Notes: generated by a model not told the origin, from the sequence alone. A stretch of 64,000 bases of DNA from Chryseobacterium sp. MYb7 (GCF_002979455.1 NZ_PCOU01000006.1:124001-188000), one strand, 5' to 3'; numbered from the stretch's first letter, positions 34,045 through 43,290 are shown. Program-made: numbers and translations.

Positions 34045-35349
34045 ATGAAAAAAATATGGCAGAAGGATGACCTTGCCACCAATATATTAGTCAATAACTT
34101 TACAGTCGGTAAAGATCTTGACTTTGATGAACGTTTAGCGAAATATGATGTGAAAGGTTCTATGGCACATTGCAAAATGCTGGCAGAAACCGGAATTATC
34201 ACTCAGGAAGAATCAGAACAGATGTTATTTGTTTTGAATACTATTTTAAATAAAATTGAAGAAGGTAGTTTTGAAATTGATAAAGATGCTGAGGATATCC
34301 ATTCTCAGGTAGAAGCCATTCTCATTGAAGAATTAGGAGATACAGGAAAGAAAATCCATACGGCAAGATCCCGGAATGATCAGGTTTTACTGGATATAAA
34401 ATTGTACTTACTGGATGAAATCCGTGAGATCACTGCTCTTACTGATGAGTTTTTCCAGATTTTAATTCAATTGGCAGATCAGCATAAAAATGTTCTGCTT
34501 CCGGGATATACCCATTTGCAGATTGCAATGCCTTCATCATTCGGATTGTGGTTCGGAGCTTATGCAGAAGCGCTTTTAGACGATGTGGAAATGCTGTTTT
34601 CGGTAAAGAATATCATCAATAAAAATCCATTAGGATCAGCAGCTGGTTATGGTTCATCTTTCCCGATCAATCGTGAAAGTACCACTTATAATCTGGGCTT
34701 CCAGTCGATGAATTATAACTCGGTGTATGCTCAGATGACCCGTGGAAAGTCAGAAAAAATGTTATCAATGGCAATGGCAACTTTAGCTGGAACACTTGGG
34801 AAGTTTGCTTATGATGTTTGCTTGTATCTGAGTCAGAATTTTGATTTTATCAGCTTTCCAAAGGAATTTACTACAGGAAGCAGTATTATGCCTCATAAAA
34901 AGAATCCGGATATCTTTGAGCTGGTTCGTGCACGATGCAACAGAATTCAGTCACTTCCGAACGAATTGATTCTTTTGACAAACAATCTGCCTTCCGGATA
35001 TCACAGAGATGTACAGCTTACGAAAGAAATACTTTTTCCGGCAATAGATTCTTTAAAAGAATGTCTGGAAATTCTAAGTTATACTTTACCGAATATTAAG
35101 GTAAAAGACGGAATTCTGGAAGATGAAAAGTACAAATATCTGTTCAGTGTAGAAAAGATTAATGAAGAAGTGAAAAATGGAAGTTCATTCCGTGATGCTT
35201 ATGTGAAAGTAGGACAGGAGATCGAAAACAATGAGTTTGAATTTGAATCTGGAAATCTTGAACATACCCATCAGGGAAGTATCGGCAATCTTTGTCTGGA
35301 TAAAATAGAATATCAGTTCAATAAGCTGAAAAATAAATTATTGGGTTAG
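34045..35349 (+). CDS. argH: Argininosuccinate lyase
   Basis: A 434-residue lyase of the fumarase superfamily producing arginine and fumarate. The start at 34045 (MKKIWQKDDLATN) is preferred: it fits the family N-terminus, while the ATG at 34000 would add 15 unrelated residues. Conserved pieces are AEDIHSQVE, HTARSRNDQV, LPGYTHLQIAMPS and the signature GSSIMPHKKNPD. It ends the arginine run after a 246-bp gap and converges on the Lrp-type gene. Confidence 0.94.
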   Translation: MKKIWQKDDLATNILVNNFTVGKDLDFDERLAKYDVKGSMAHCKMLAETGIITQEESEQMLFVLNTILNKIEEGSFEIDKDAEDIHSQVEAILIEELGDTGKKIHTARSRNDQVLLDIKLYLLDEIREITALTDEFFQILIQLADQHKNVLLPGYTHLQIAMPSSFGLWFGAYAEALLDDVEMLFSVKNIINKNPLGSAAGYGSSFPINRESTTYNLGFQSMNYNSVYAQMTRGKSEKMLSMAMATLAGTLGKFAYDVCLYLSQNFDFISFPKEFTTGSSIMPHKKNPDIFELVRARCNRIQSLPNELILLTNNLPSGYHRDVQLTKEILFPAIDSLKECLEILSYTLPNIKVKDGILEDEKYKYLFSVEKINEEVKNGSSFRDAYVKVGQEIENNEFEFESGNLEHTHQGSIGNLCLDKIEYQFNKLKNKLLG

Positions 35350-35353
35350 AATC

Positions 35354-35483
35354 TAAGCCATTAAGGTCATTAAAAACTTAGGCAAAAATCAGTGGAAATT
35401 CTAAAATTATTTTAGCCTGCTGTCTTTTCGTTGTGAAAGCCTTAATCTTAAATCTTATCTGCTTAAGTGATCTTAATGGTTTG
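35354..35483. repeat. AACCATTAAG-type intergenic element, copy 4
   Basis: Runs from TAAGCCATTAAGG to TCTTAATGGTTT (35471-35482). It directly follows argH. Together with copy 5 it makes up most of this 312-bp gap, which otherwise holds no gene. Confidence 0.55.
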
Positions 35484-35518
35484 ATTTTACTCTGCTCTTT
35501 GAATTTGATGATTGATAA

Positions 35519-35652
35519 ATTGAACCATTAAGGAATATAAAGGTTTTAATGTAAGTTAAGAAGATACCTATTTTTTTAGCTGCAATGTTTTAAAATTCGC
35601 TTGCGAATTATTTAATTATTCTTCACCTCTTAAAATCTCTTAATGGTTTAAA
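35519..35652. repeat. AACCATTAAG-type intergenic element, copy 5
   Basis: Runs from TTGAACCATTAAGG to CTCTTAATGGTTTAAA. The inner half includes TTCGCTTGCGAA, a perfect small palindrome. It lies just past the 3' end of the Lrp-type gene, so this convergent gap may end transcription from both sides. Confidence 0.55.
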
Positions 35653-35661
35653 ATAGAAGGA

Positions 35662-36123
35662 TTATTCCAGATCAATTTTAAACTTGGTAGATTTTTTTAC
35701 CTCATGAAGTACAATGGAGCTATGGTATTGTCCAATGTTGGGAAGATTTGAAATTACACTCACCGCAAACTCATTATAAGAATTGATGTCTTTTGCGATA
35801 ATTTTCAGCATATAATCATATTCTCCGGAAAGGCTGGTGATTTCCTGAACTTCATCGTATTTGGAAATATTGTCCTCAAAGGTCTCCAATACTTTTTTGG
35901 ATTGTTCCTTAAGACGTACATTACAATAAACGATAATATTAAGTCCCAGTTTTTCACGGTTTAAAAGACCAACGTATTTTTCAATGATCCCATGTTTCTC
36001 CAATTGTTTGATTCGCTCATACGTAGGAGTAAAGGTAAGACCTATCTTTTCGGAAATTTCTTTTACCGATAATGTAGAGTCTTCCTGAATAATACTGAGA
36101 ATCATTTTGTCTTTTAAATCCAT
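35662..36123 (-). CDS. Lrp/AsnC-family transcriptional regulator
   Basis: A 153-residue regulator. The N-terminal winged HTH includes DLKDKMILSIIQEDSTLSVK and IGLTFTPTYERIKQLEKHGI; the C-terminal RAM domain includes YDYMLKIIAKDINSYNEF. The family senses amino acids through the RAM domain and binds DNA as an octamer. It lies between the arginine operon (convergent) and pyrB (divergent, 241 bp apart). Control of one or both, with arginine or another amino acid as effector, is plausible but inferred from position. Confidence 0.88.
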   Translation of the reverse strand: MDLKDKMILSIIQEDSTLSVKEISEKIGLTFTPTYERIKQLEKHGIIEKYVGLLNREKLGLNIIVYCNVRLKEQSKKVLETFEDNISKYDEVQEITSLSGEYDYMLKIIAKDINSYNEFAVSVISNLPNIGQYHSSIVLHEVKKSTKFKIDLE

Positions 36124-36209
36124 AGAATAAGGTTGTATGTTAACAAAAATATTAATTTTAAATGAGAATAAGGAAAGACTGAAGTTTTTAATTTATTTTA
36201 AACATAATT

Positions 36210-36240
36210 TTTGTAGGTTCATAAAATTGTTGTATCTTTG
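36210..36240 (+). promoter_or_regulatory. pyrB operon promoter, full Bacteroidetes consensus
   Basis: TTTG at 36210-36213, a spacer of exactly 19 bp and TATCTTTG at 36233-36240 match TTTG-N19-TAnnTTTG perfectly. The predicted start of transcription is about 36245-36247, on or just before the leader peptide ATG. Confidence 0.8.
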
Positions 36241-36246
36241 CACCTA

Positions 36247-36318
36247 ATGAATAAAAAAGCATTTATATCATTAGATTTACCGGGCGAAAGCGCCCTTTAC
36301 GATATTTATTGTTATTAA
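36247..36318 (+). CDS. Putative pyrB leader peptide, 23 codons
   Basis: A short frame from ATG at 36247 to TAA at 36316-36318. It begins MNKKAFISLDLPG and ends ALYDIYCY. Within it a hairpin GGGCG-AAAG-CGCCC (36282-36295) is followed by a U-rich stretch (CTTTACGATATTTATTGTTA). The stop codon abuts the left arm of the terminator at 36318. This arrangement (pause hairpin, U-rich tract, leader frame ending at a terminator) is like the UTP-sensing attenuator of enterobacterial pyrBI, although the sequence is unrelated. That this peptide is translated is inference. Confidence 0.55.
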   Translation: MNKKAFISLDLPGESALYDIYCY

Positions 36319-36345
36319 GCGAAGATAGTTGTCTTCGCTTTTTTT
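36318..36345 (+). terminator. Intrinsic terminator/attenuator before pyrB
   Basis: AGCGAAGA (36318-36325) pairs with TCTTCGCT (36332-36339), a perfect 8-bp stem with a 6-base loop, followed by six T residues. It sits between the promoter and pyrB (start 36365), so it must be bypassed for expression. The right arm's TTCGC can also pair with GCGAA of the upstream hairpin (36284-36288), giving a possible alternative fold. Confidence 0.8.
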
Positions 36346-36364
36346 ATGCCCAAAAATTAGAATT

Positions 36365-37255
36365 ATGTTTACGATTACAGAACTAAGCACCGAGAGAATC
36401 AACAGTATACTGACAGAAGCAATGGCTTTTGCAAATGGTAAAACTGCTAAAATTGAAGGAGAAGTTTTTTGCTCAAACCTTTTCTTCGAAGACAGTACAA
36501 GAACGAAAACAAGTTTTGATCTTGCAGAAAGAAAACTGGGACTTCAGGTAGTTCCTTTTGATGCATCACACAGTTCAGTAAACAAAGGTGAGAGTCTTTA
36601 TGACACCGTAAAGACGATTGAAAGTATAGGAGTAAATCTTGTGGTGATCCGTGATAAGAAAGACAGATACTTCGAGGAACTGAAAAATATTAAAATTCCG
36701 GTAATCAACGGAGGAGACGGTACAGGAAACCATCCTTCACAATGTATGCTGGATCTGATGACCATCTACCAGGAATTTGGAAAGTTCGAAGGACTGAAGG
36801 TAGGAATTGTCGGAGATGTAAAGCACAGCCGCGTTGCCAACTCAAATGCAGAAGCATTAAGAAGGTTAGGAGCTAAAGTATACTTCTCAGGGCCGGAACA
36901 GTGGTTTGACGAAGGAGCTCTGATCAACGGAACGTATATGTCAGTAGATGAGCTGATTGCTGAAGTGGATGTTCTGATGTTATTAAGAATCCAACATGAA
37001 AGACATGATGATGCAATGAGCTTCACTGCCTCAGAATATCACAGAAGATATGGACTGACTAAAGAAAGAGAACAAGCCATGAAAAAAGAAGCAATCATCA
37101 TGCATCCGGCTCCGATTAACAGAGGAGTGGAGATAGATTCAGATCTTGTAGAATGTGAAAGATCAAGAGTCTTCAAACAAATGCAGAATGGGGTATTCGC
37201 AAGAATGGCCATTCTGAAAGAAGCATTGGAAAGTAAAGGGTATACCTTTAAATAA
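36365..37255 (+). CDS. pyrB: Aspartate carbamoyltransferase, catalytic subunit
   Basis: A 296-residue transcarbamylase making N-carbamoyl-aspartate. The start at 36365 ([12 protein letters not shown]) is used because the upstream ATG at 36329 lies within the terminator stem-loop. The carbamoyl-phosphate loop [10 protein letters not shown] is that of true ATCase, and [15 protein letters not shown] and [10 protein letters not shown] confirm it. The regulatory subunit pyrI is not adjacent, so control is more likely at the transcript level through the leader. carA follows after 169 bp. Confidence 0.94.
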   Translation: MFTITELSTERINSILTEAMAFANGKTAKIEGEVFCSNLFFEDSTRTKTSFDLAERKLGLQVVPFDASHSSVNKGESLYDTVKTIESIGVNLVVIRDKKDRYFEELKNIKIPVINGGDGTGNHPSQCMLDLMTIYQEFGKFEGLKVGIVGDVKHSRVANSNAEALRRLGAKVYFSGPEQWFDEGALINGTYMSVDELIAEVDVLMLLRIQHERHDDAMSFTASEYHRRYGLTKEREQAMKKEAIIMHPAPINRGVEIDSDLVECERSRVFKQMQNGVFARMAILKEALESKGYTFK

Positions 37256-37295
37256 GAGCCAAAATAAAAAAGAGTCAGGTTAAAAGTAAGAAGAA

Positions 37296-37395
37296 AGAGC
37301 CCCAGAGGGGCGACCTGCTAATAGCAATGGGTGAAGCCCATGAAAATAAAAGGATTTAAATAATCCAAGCCCTGTAAGGGCGACCTGTTAATGAC
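37296..37395. repeat. Palindromic GGGCGACCTG(C/T)TAAT repeat pair
   Basis: Two similar units, AGAGGGGCGACCTGCTAATA and GTAAGGGCGACCTGTTAATG, lie about 70 bp apart, with ATGGGTGAAGCCCAT, a small palindrome, between them. The AGCCC...GGGCGA pieces can each form hairpins. This is a dispersed type common in Bacteroidetes intergenic DNA. It occupies the pyrB-carA gap. Confidence 0.55.
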
Positions 37396-37424
37396 ATATA
37401 AATAATAAGAGATAAAAGTTTAAA

Positions 37425-38498
37425 ATGAAGAAAAAATTAATACTGGAGTCCGGTGAAGTGTTTCATGGAGAAGGTTTCGGAGCAGAATTGGAAACAGCAG
37501 GAGAAGTAGTTTTCAATACCGGAATGACAGGGTATCAGGAATTGATTTCTGACCCATCGTATTGTGGTCAGATAGTTTGTATGACCTATCCGCTTATCGG
37601 AAATTATGGTATTAACCGTGATGATTATGAAAGTATTGAGCCGGCAATCAAAGGGCTTATCGTAAAAGAACTTTGCGATCTTCCTTCCAATTTCCGTACT
37701 CAGATTACTTTAGATGAATTATTTAAAAAGAAAAATCTTTCAGGAATTTCAGGAATCGACACAAGAAGACTGACAAGAATTCTTCGTAACTCCGGAGTTG
37801 TTAAAGGAAAAATCGTAAACGCTGATGCTGACGAAGCTGCTGTAGCTTCTGAATTGAAATCAACAAGTTTCCCAACTAATCAGGTAGAAGAAGTTTCCAC
37901 AAAAACACCTTATGCTAACCCAAACAGAGGTTTCAAAGTAGTATTGGTAGACTTCGGTGCAAAACTTGGAATTATCAGAGAACTGTCTCAAAGAAACTGT
38001 GATATCATTGTGGTTTCTCAGGATACAACAGCAGAAGAAATCTTATTGATGAATCCGGACGGAATCATGCTTTCAAATGGTCCTGGTGACCCGGAAGATG
38101 TACCACACGCGTTAGATATGATCAGAGGATTATTAGGAAAAGTTCCCATCTTCGGAATATGTTTAGGACACCAATTGATTGGTCTTGCTTGTGGAGCGAA
38201 AACTTTTAAACTGAAATTCGGACACAGAGGAGGAAACCACCCTGTGTTGGATCTGGAGAAAAATACAGTAGCCATTACTTCTCAAAACCATGGATATGCT
38301 GTAGATCAGGAAAGCTTAAAAGGAACAGATCTTATCGAAACACATATCGCTTTGAACGACAGAACAAACGAAGGATTAAAACACAAAATTCACCCTTGTT
38401 TCTCAGTTCAGTATCACCCTGAAGCGAGCCCTGGTCCGGAAGATGCAAACTACCTGTTTGACGAGTTCATTCAAATGATGGAGGACTTTAAAAAGTAA
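37425..38498 (+). CDS. carA: Carbamoyl-phosphate synthase small subunit (glutaminase)
   Basis: A 357-residue protein releasing ammonia from glutamine for CarB. The CPSase-specific N-terminal domain (LESGEVFHGEGFG) is followed by a class-I amidotransferase domain with nucleophile Cys in FGICLGHQLIG and the His/Glu pair in QYHPEASPGP. The amidotransferase triad is complete. It is separated from carB by a four-helix-bundle insertion of about 450 bp. Confidence 0.95.
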   Translation: MKKKLILESGEVFHGEGFGAELETAGEVVFNTGMTGYQELISDPSYCGQIVCMTYPLIGNYGINRDDYESIEPAIKGLIVKELCDLPSNFRTQITLDELFKKKNLSGISGIDTRRLTRILRNSGVVKGKIVNADADEAAVASELKSTSFPTNQVEEVSTKTPYANPNRGFKVVLVDFGAKLGIIRELSQRNCDIIVVSQDTTAEEILLMNPDGIMLSNGPGDPEDVPHALDMIRGLLGKVPIFGICLGHQLIGLACGAKTFKLKFGHRGGNHPVLDLEKNTVAITSQNHGYAVDQESLKGTDLIETHIALNDRTNEGLKHKIHPCFSVQYHPEASPGPEDANYLFDEFIQMMEDFKK

Positions 38499-38511
38499 AA
38501 ATAAAATAAGG

Positions 38512-38948
38512 AGCCAAGAACCAAGAGTCAAGACTTAAGACGGATAAAACATACAGATGCACAACTTTGAAAAACTACTTTTCTGGCAAAAATCTATTGC
38601 GTTGGCAAAAAATATTTATATTATTTGTAAAGAGATAAGTAGTGATGAAAAGTATGGTTTAATTTCTCAAATTAAAAGATGTGTCATTTCTATTCCTTCT
38701 AATATTGCTGAAGGTTCTGGGAGAAATAGTAGTAAAGAATTTAATCATTTTCTTGCTATTGCTTTAGGCTCTGCATTTGAATTGCAAACTCAATTGATTT
38801 TGGTGAAAGAGTTGAATCTTTTAACTGAAGACAAAGTAAATGCTTTATTAAATGAAGTTTCTGAAATTCAAAGAATGATTTACTCATTCAAAAATAATTT
38901 AAAATAAAGTCTGGAAATCTTGGCTCTTGGCTCTGGATTCTTGACTCT
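38512..38948. mobile_element. IVS-type element between carA and carB with flanking inverted repeats
   Basis: The left flank GAGCCAAGAACCAAGAGTCA (about 38512-38535) and the right flank, read in reverse complement, AGAGTCAAGAATCCAGAGCC then AAGAGCCAAGA (about 38917-38948) are built of the same words in opposite orientation. Between them lies a single gene for a four-helix-bundle protein of the 23S intervening-sequence family. The layout (hairpin arms with a gene in the loop) is that of 23S rRNA IVS elements, but here it is in a protein operon. Exact boundaries and target duplication are not resolved. Confidence 0.6.
38557..38907 (+). CDS. Four-helix bundle protein (23S rRNA intervening-sequence family)
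   Basis: A 116-residue, wholly helical protein of the S23/IVS-encoded family. Signature segments are [38 protein letters not shown] and [18 protein letters not shown]. Relatives occur in 23S rRNA intervening sequences and as Avd in diversity-generating retroelements; the biochemical role of stand-alone copies is unknown. No reverse transcriptase is nearby. It sits co-directionally between carA and carB, so it is probably co-transcribed. Its codons are more AT-rich than those of carA and carB, suggesting later arrival. Confidence 0.85.
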   Translation: MHNFEKLLFWQKSIALAKNIYIICKEISSDEKYGLISQIKRCVISIPSNIAEGSGRNSSKEFNHFLAIALGSAFELQTQLILVKELNLLTEDKVNALLNEVSEIQRMIYSFKNNLK

Positions 38949-38963
38949 AATAAAAAAAGAAAA

Positions 38964-41900
38964 ATGGCAAAACGTACAGATATAAAAACAATTTTAGTAA
39001 TCGGTTCAGGACCTATCATCATTGGTCAGGCAGCTGAATTTGATTACGCAGGAACGCAGGCTTGTCTGTCTTTGAAAGAAGAAGGCTACAAAGTAATTTT
39101 GATCAACTCAAACCCTGCAACGATCATGACAGATGTGGAAATCGCTGATAAAGTATACATCGAGCCGATTTCATTACAGTTTGTAAGCCACATCATCAGA
39201 AAAGAACGTCCGGATGCATTATTACCAACATTAGGAGGACAAACAGGTCTGAATATGGCGGTAGAATTGGAAAAATCAGGAATTCTTGAAGAATGCAAAG
39301 TGGAAGTATTAGGAACTAAGCTTTCTGCCATCAACAGAGCAGAAGACAGAGACCTTTTCCGTGAGTTGATGAGAGAACTGAACGAGCCGGTACCAGAATC
39401 TGATATCGTCAATACGGTAGAAGGAGCACTGGCTTTCGCAAATGAGATCGGTTATCCTGTAATTGTTCGTCCTGCTTTTACAATGGGAGGTACCGGAGGT
39501 GGTATCGCTTCTACAGAAGTTGAATTGAAAGAGATTGCTGAATTAGGACTGAAACACAGCCCGGTTACGCAGTGTCTTATCGAAAAATCAATCGCAGGTT
39601 TCAAAGAAATTGAATACGAAGTAATGCGTGATGCAAACGACAACGCCATTGTGGTTTGTAACATGGAAAATATTGATCCGGTAGGAGTTCACACAGGAGA
39701 CTCTATAGTAGTAGCACCTTCTCAAACGCTTTCAGACAGAGAGTATCAATTATTGAGAAATGCTTCCCTGAAAATCATCAGAGCTTTAGGAATTGAAGGT
39801 GGATGTAACGTACAGTTGGCTTTAGACCCACATTCATTCGAATATTATATCATCGAGGTAAACCCTAGAGTTTCCCGTTCATCAGCGTTAGCAAGTAAAG
39901 CAACAGGATATCCGATTGCAAAGATTGCTGCAAAGATTGCTGTAGGATTGACTCTGGATGAAATTATGAACCCTGTAACAGGAAAAACATATGCATGTTT
40001 CGAGCCGGCTCTTGACTATGTGGTAACAAAATTCCCAAGATTCCCATTCGATAAATTTGAAACAGCAGACAGAAGACTTTCTACTCAGATGAAAGCAACT
40101 GGTGAAGTAATGGCGATTGGAAGAAACCTTGAAGAATCTTTACAGAAAGCAATCCGTTCATTAGAAACAGGAATTAAGCATTTAGGATTAAAAACAAAGC
40201 AGGCTCAGGCTCTTACTGCTGAGGAAATCGAAAGAAGAATCAGAGTATGTGATGACGAGAGATTATTCATTATCGGAGATGCTTTAAGAAGAGGATACGA
40301 CTGGGAACAGATTGTAGAATGGAGTAAAATCGACAAATTCTTTATCTGGAAACTAAAAAAGTTAGTTGATTTTGAAAAAGTAATCGCTGAAAACAAATTT
40401 GATAAAGAAACATTAATCGAAGCTAAAAGATTAGGGTTTGCAGACATCAATATTGCAGTGCTTTGGGATGTAAAAGAACGTGAGATTTTCAACTTCAGAA
40501 AAGAAAACGGAATCATGCCGGTTTACAAAATGGTAGACACTTGTGCCGCTGAATTTGAAAGTGAAACCCCTTATTTCTACGGAACTTACGAAGAAGAGAA
40601 CGAAAGTGTTGTTTCAGACAAAGAAAAAATCATTGTACTAGGTTCTGGACCTATCAGAATCGGACAAGGAGTTGAGTTTGACTACGCAACCGTTCACTCT
40701 GTATGGGCGATCAAAGAAATGGGTTACGAAGCGATCATCATCAACAACAACCCTGAAACAGTTTCTACAGACTTCTCTATCTCTGATAAACTATACTTCG
40801 AGCCGCTTACAGAAGAAGATGTAATGAACATCATCGAGCTTGAAAAACCAAAAGGAGTTGTAGTACAGTTCGGGGGGCAAACTGCGATCAACCTTGCAGA
40901 TAAATTAGCCTCTCACGGAGTACAGATCTTAGGAACTTCATTGGAAGATCTTGATAGAGCTGAAAACAGAGATAAATTCGAAAAAGCACTTCAGGAATTG
41001 GGAATTCCTCAGCCAAAAGGAAGAACTTCAACTTCGAAAGAAGAAGCTATAGAAATCGCTAATGAAATCGGATATCCGGTATTGGTGCGTCCAAGCTACG
41101 TTCTTGGAGGTAGAGCGATGGAAATTGTATATGCAGAAGCAGAATTGGCTCACTACATGGAAAATGCAGTAGAAGCAAGCCCTGAGCACCCAGTATTGGT
41201 AGACAAGTACATGGTAGGAAAGGAGATTGAAGTAGATGCCATCTGTGACGGTGAAACTGTAGTGATTCCGGGAATTATGGAGCACATCGAAAGAGCAGGA
41301 GTTCACTCCGGAGACTCAATCGCAGTATATCCGCCGCAAAATATTTCTCAGAGTGAGATTGACACTTTAGTAGACTATACACAAAGACTGGCAAAAGGAT
41401 TAAAGGTTATTGGATTAATGAACATCCAGTACGTCCTTTTCGAAGGAAATGTATATGTAATCGAAGTAAACCCTCGTTCATCAAGAACAGTTCCTTTCTT
41501 ATCAAAAATTACAGAAGTTCCAATGGCGAACCTTGCAACAAAGGCAATTCTGGGACAAAAACTGAAAGATTTAGGTTACAAAAACGGATTGGTTCCAAAC
41601 AAAGAAGGAGTATTTGTAAAAGTACCGGTATTCTCTTTCTCAAAACTAACGAAAGTGGACATCTCTTTAGGGCCTGAAATGAAGTCTACAGGAGAAGTTA
41701 TGGGGAAAGATACAACCCTTGAAAAAGCACTTTACAAAGGATTGGTTGCTGCAGGAAGAAAAGTTCCTATGCACGGTTCTATCCTGTTCACGGTAGCAGA
41801 TAAGCACAAAGAGGAAGCAGCAGCACTTGCAGCAAGATTCCATGAAGTTGGATTCAGAATCTGGGCTACGGAAGGTACTGCGAAGTTCTTCGGAGAAAAA

Positions 41901-42146
41901 GGAATTCCTTGCAAAATCGGATACAAAATCGGAGAAGAAAGCGTAAATCTTATTGACCTGATCCAGAAAGGAAAAGTTCAGTATGTTGTGAATACCACTA
42001 CAAAAGGTAAACAGGCTGAAAGAGACGGATTCCAGATCAGAAGAATGAGTGTAGAAAACGGTGTTCCTTGTTTAACTTCAATGGATACAGTAGAAGCGAT
42101 CTTAAAAGTTATCGAAAGCATGAGCTTCAAAATGGAGACGATGTAA
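38964..42146 (+). CDS. carB: Carbamoyl-phosphate synthase large subunit
   Basis: A 1060-residue protein with the two homologous ATP-grasp halves of CarB, then an MGS-like regulatory domain. The first half opens with [28 protein letters not shown] sequence and the second with [23 protein letters not shown]-grasp motifs such as [17 protein letters not shown] are intact in both halves. It condenses bicarbonate, ammonia and two ATP to carbamoyl phosphate, feeding PyrB and ArgF'. The allosteric C-terminal domain begins around residue 930. A strong terminator follows. Confidence 0.96.
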   Translation: MAKRTDIKTILVIGSGPIIIGQAAEFDYAGTQACLSLKEEGYKVILINSNPATIMTDVEIADKVYIEPISLQFVSHIIRKERPDALLPTLGGQTGLNMAVELEKSGILEECKVEVLGTKLSAINRAEDRDLFRELMRELNEPVPESDIVNTVEGALAFANEIGYPVIVRPAFTMGGTGGGIASTEVELKEIAELGLKHSPVTQCLIEKSIAGFKEIEYEVMRDANDNAIVVCNMENIDPVGVHTGDSIVVAPSQTLSDREYQLLRNASLKIIRALGIEGGCNVQLALDPHSFEYYIIEVNPRVSRSSALASKATGYPIAKIAAKIAVGLTLDEIMNPVTGKTYACFEPALDYVVTKFPRFPFDKFETADRRLSTQMKATGEVMAIGRNLEESLQKAIRSLETGIKHLGLKTKQAQALTAEEIERRIRVCDDERLFIIGDALRRGYDWEQIVEWSKIDKFFIWKLKKLVDFEKVIAENKFDKETLIEAKRLGFADINIAVLWDVKEREIFNFRKENGIMPVYKMVDTCAAEFESETPYFYGTYEEENESVVSDKEKIIVLGSGPIRIGQGVEFDYATVHSVWAIKEMGYEAIIINNNPETVSTDFSISDKLYFEPLTEEDVMNIIELEKPKGVVVQFGGQTAINLADKLASHGVQILGTSLEDLDRAENRDKFEKALQELGIPQPKGRTSTSKEEAIEIANEIGYPVLVRPSYVLGGRAMEIVYAEAELAHYMENAVEASPEHPVLVDKYMVGKEIEVDAICDGETVVIPGIMEHIERAGVHSGDSIAVYPPQNISQSEIDTLVDYTQRLAKGLKVIGLMNIQYVLFEGNVYVIEVNPRSSRTVPFLSKITEVPMANLATKAILGQKLKDLGYKNGLVPNKEGVFVKVPVFSFSKLTKVDISLGPEMKSTGEVMGKDTTLEKALYKGLVAAGRKVPMHGSILFTVADKHKEEAAALAARFHEVGFRIWATEGTAKFFGEKGIPCKIGYKIGEESVNLIDLIQKGKVQYVVNTTTKGKQAERDGFQIRRMSVENGVPCLTSMDTVEAILKVIESMSFKMETM

Positions 42147-42171
42147 TTTCGAGCTTGAATAAATATTATAA

Positions 42172-42206
42172 CCCCCATAGATTTTTGAAATCTATGGGGG
42201 GTTTTA
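42172..42206 (+). terminator. Strong intrinsic terminator after carB
   Basis: CCCCCATAGATTT (42172-42184) and AAATCTATGGGGG (42188-42200) form a perfect 13-bp stem, followed by a GTTTT tract. Confidence 0.9.
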
Positions 42207-42256
42207 TTACTTTTATTTAAAATAATTATTAATCATCATATAAAATTAAAATCGCA

Positions 42257-43105
42257 ATGAGCAGTTCCATTTTTAATAAAATTCTTGAGGAAAAAATTGA
42301 TTTTTTTAGATATTCTTTTAAAGAGACGTCAAAAGGTCTATACTATGATGGAGTTTCAAAAAAACTAATACATCCTGGAGAATATGGTGTTTTCCGAGAA
42401 AATGTTTGTAAAGAATATCTAAGAGCAATAACACCTTTAAAATTAGACTTTGGGGCAGGTTTTATTATTAATGATAAAGGAGATGTAAGTACTCAAATTG
42501 ATATTATTATTTTTGATAAAAATAATACTCCATTAATTGAGAATAATGAGAAACAAAAGTTTTTTCCTGTAGAAACTGTAGTAGGAATTGTTGAAGTAAA
42601 ATCTGATTTAAATAAGTTGCAATTAAAAGAGGCTTTAAATAAGTTGGCAAGGAATAAAATTTTAAAAGAAAAAATGACAACACCCTCAGTGATTACAAGA
42701 GAGGAAGCAGGTTTCGATCCGGAAAATTACGCATATGATAATATTTTCTCAGTTTTAATCTGTAACAAATTCAATTTTAATTTTGATAATATTTGTAATG
42801 AAATAGATGGATTCTATGAACAAGACATTTTGACAAGACAAAAACATAATCTTATTATTAGTGTTGAAGATGGTTTATTGGCTTATTATGATGAAAATCG
42901 TAAAATTGTAATGTATCCTAAAATCAACCAATATGAATTTAAACACAGTTTGATTAGGCCACCTGTTGAAAATTCAAATTTGCATTTGAAAGTTGCAGGG
43001 TCTTATATATTTATGGGAACTAGTAGTGCTAGTATATATTATCCTGAAATAACAGATTATTTAGGAATTCAATTAAACGGTGGTATTTTTTCTTATCAAG
43101 AATAA
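42257..43105 (+). CDS. DUF6602-like PD-(D/E)XK nuclease-fold protein
   Basis: A 282-residue protein resembling the DUF6602 group. A nuclease-type core is visible: Glu49 in FRENVCKEYL, Asp82 in QIDIIIFD and Glu113-x-Lys115 in GIVEVKS, spaced as in PD-(D/E)XK enzymes. Such stand-alone proteins are often found in variable or defence-associated regions, but their activity is largely untested. The gene is markedly AT-rich compared with carB before it and has its own small intergenic spaces, suggesting acquisition. No methyltransferase or partner gene lies beside it. Cleavage activity is inferred from the motif only. Confidence 0.7.
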   Translation: MSSSIFNKILEEKIDFFRYSFKETSKGLYYDGVSKKLIHPGEYGVFRENVCKEYLRAITPLKLDFGAGFIINDKGDVSTQIDIIIFDKNNTPLIENNEKQKFFPVETVVGIVEVKSDLNKLQLKEALNKLARNKILKEKMTTPSVITREEAGFDPENYAYDNIFSVLICNKFNFNFDNICNEIDGFYEQDILTRQKHNLIISVEDGLLAYYDENRKIVMYPKINQYEFKHSLIRPPVENSNLHLKVAGSYIFMGTSSASIYYPEITDYLGIQLNGGIFSYQE

Positions 43106-43290
43106 TATATAAATAATATTTTACTTGCCCATAAAAAGAAGACAGACTATTCAGGATGATGAATTTTTTATCACACCAGCTTAAAAATTACATTATGTTT
43201 ACCGAATTATTTATAAATTAGAGCGTTAAAATTCAAGCTGTTATTATTTTTTAAAAACTAATAAAAATTCGACCAAATTATAATATAACC

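Noticed and set aside
36329..36364. An N-terminally extended PyrB starting at 36329
   Set aside because: That ATG falls in the terminator stem-loop and would add 12 residues unlike the family; [12 protein letters not shown] at 36365 is the natural start.
38512..38948. A diversity-generating retroelement
   Set aside because: Although the four-helix-bundle protein is related to Avd, there is no reverse transcriptase and no template/variable repeat pair nearby.
42257..43105. A complete restriction-modification system
   Set aside because: Neither this nuclease-like gene nor the one at 63394 has a methyltransferase or specificity gene near it.
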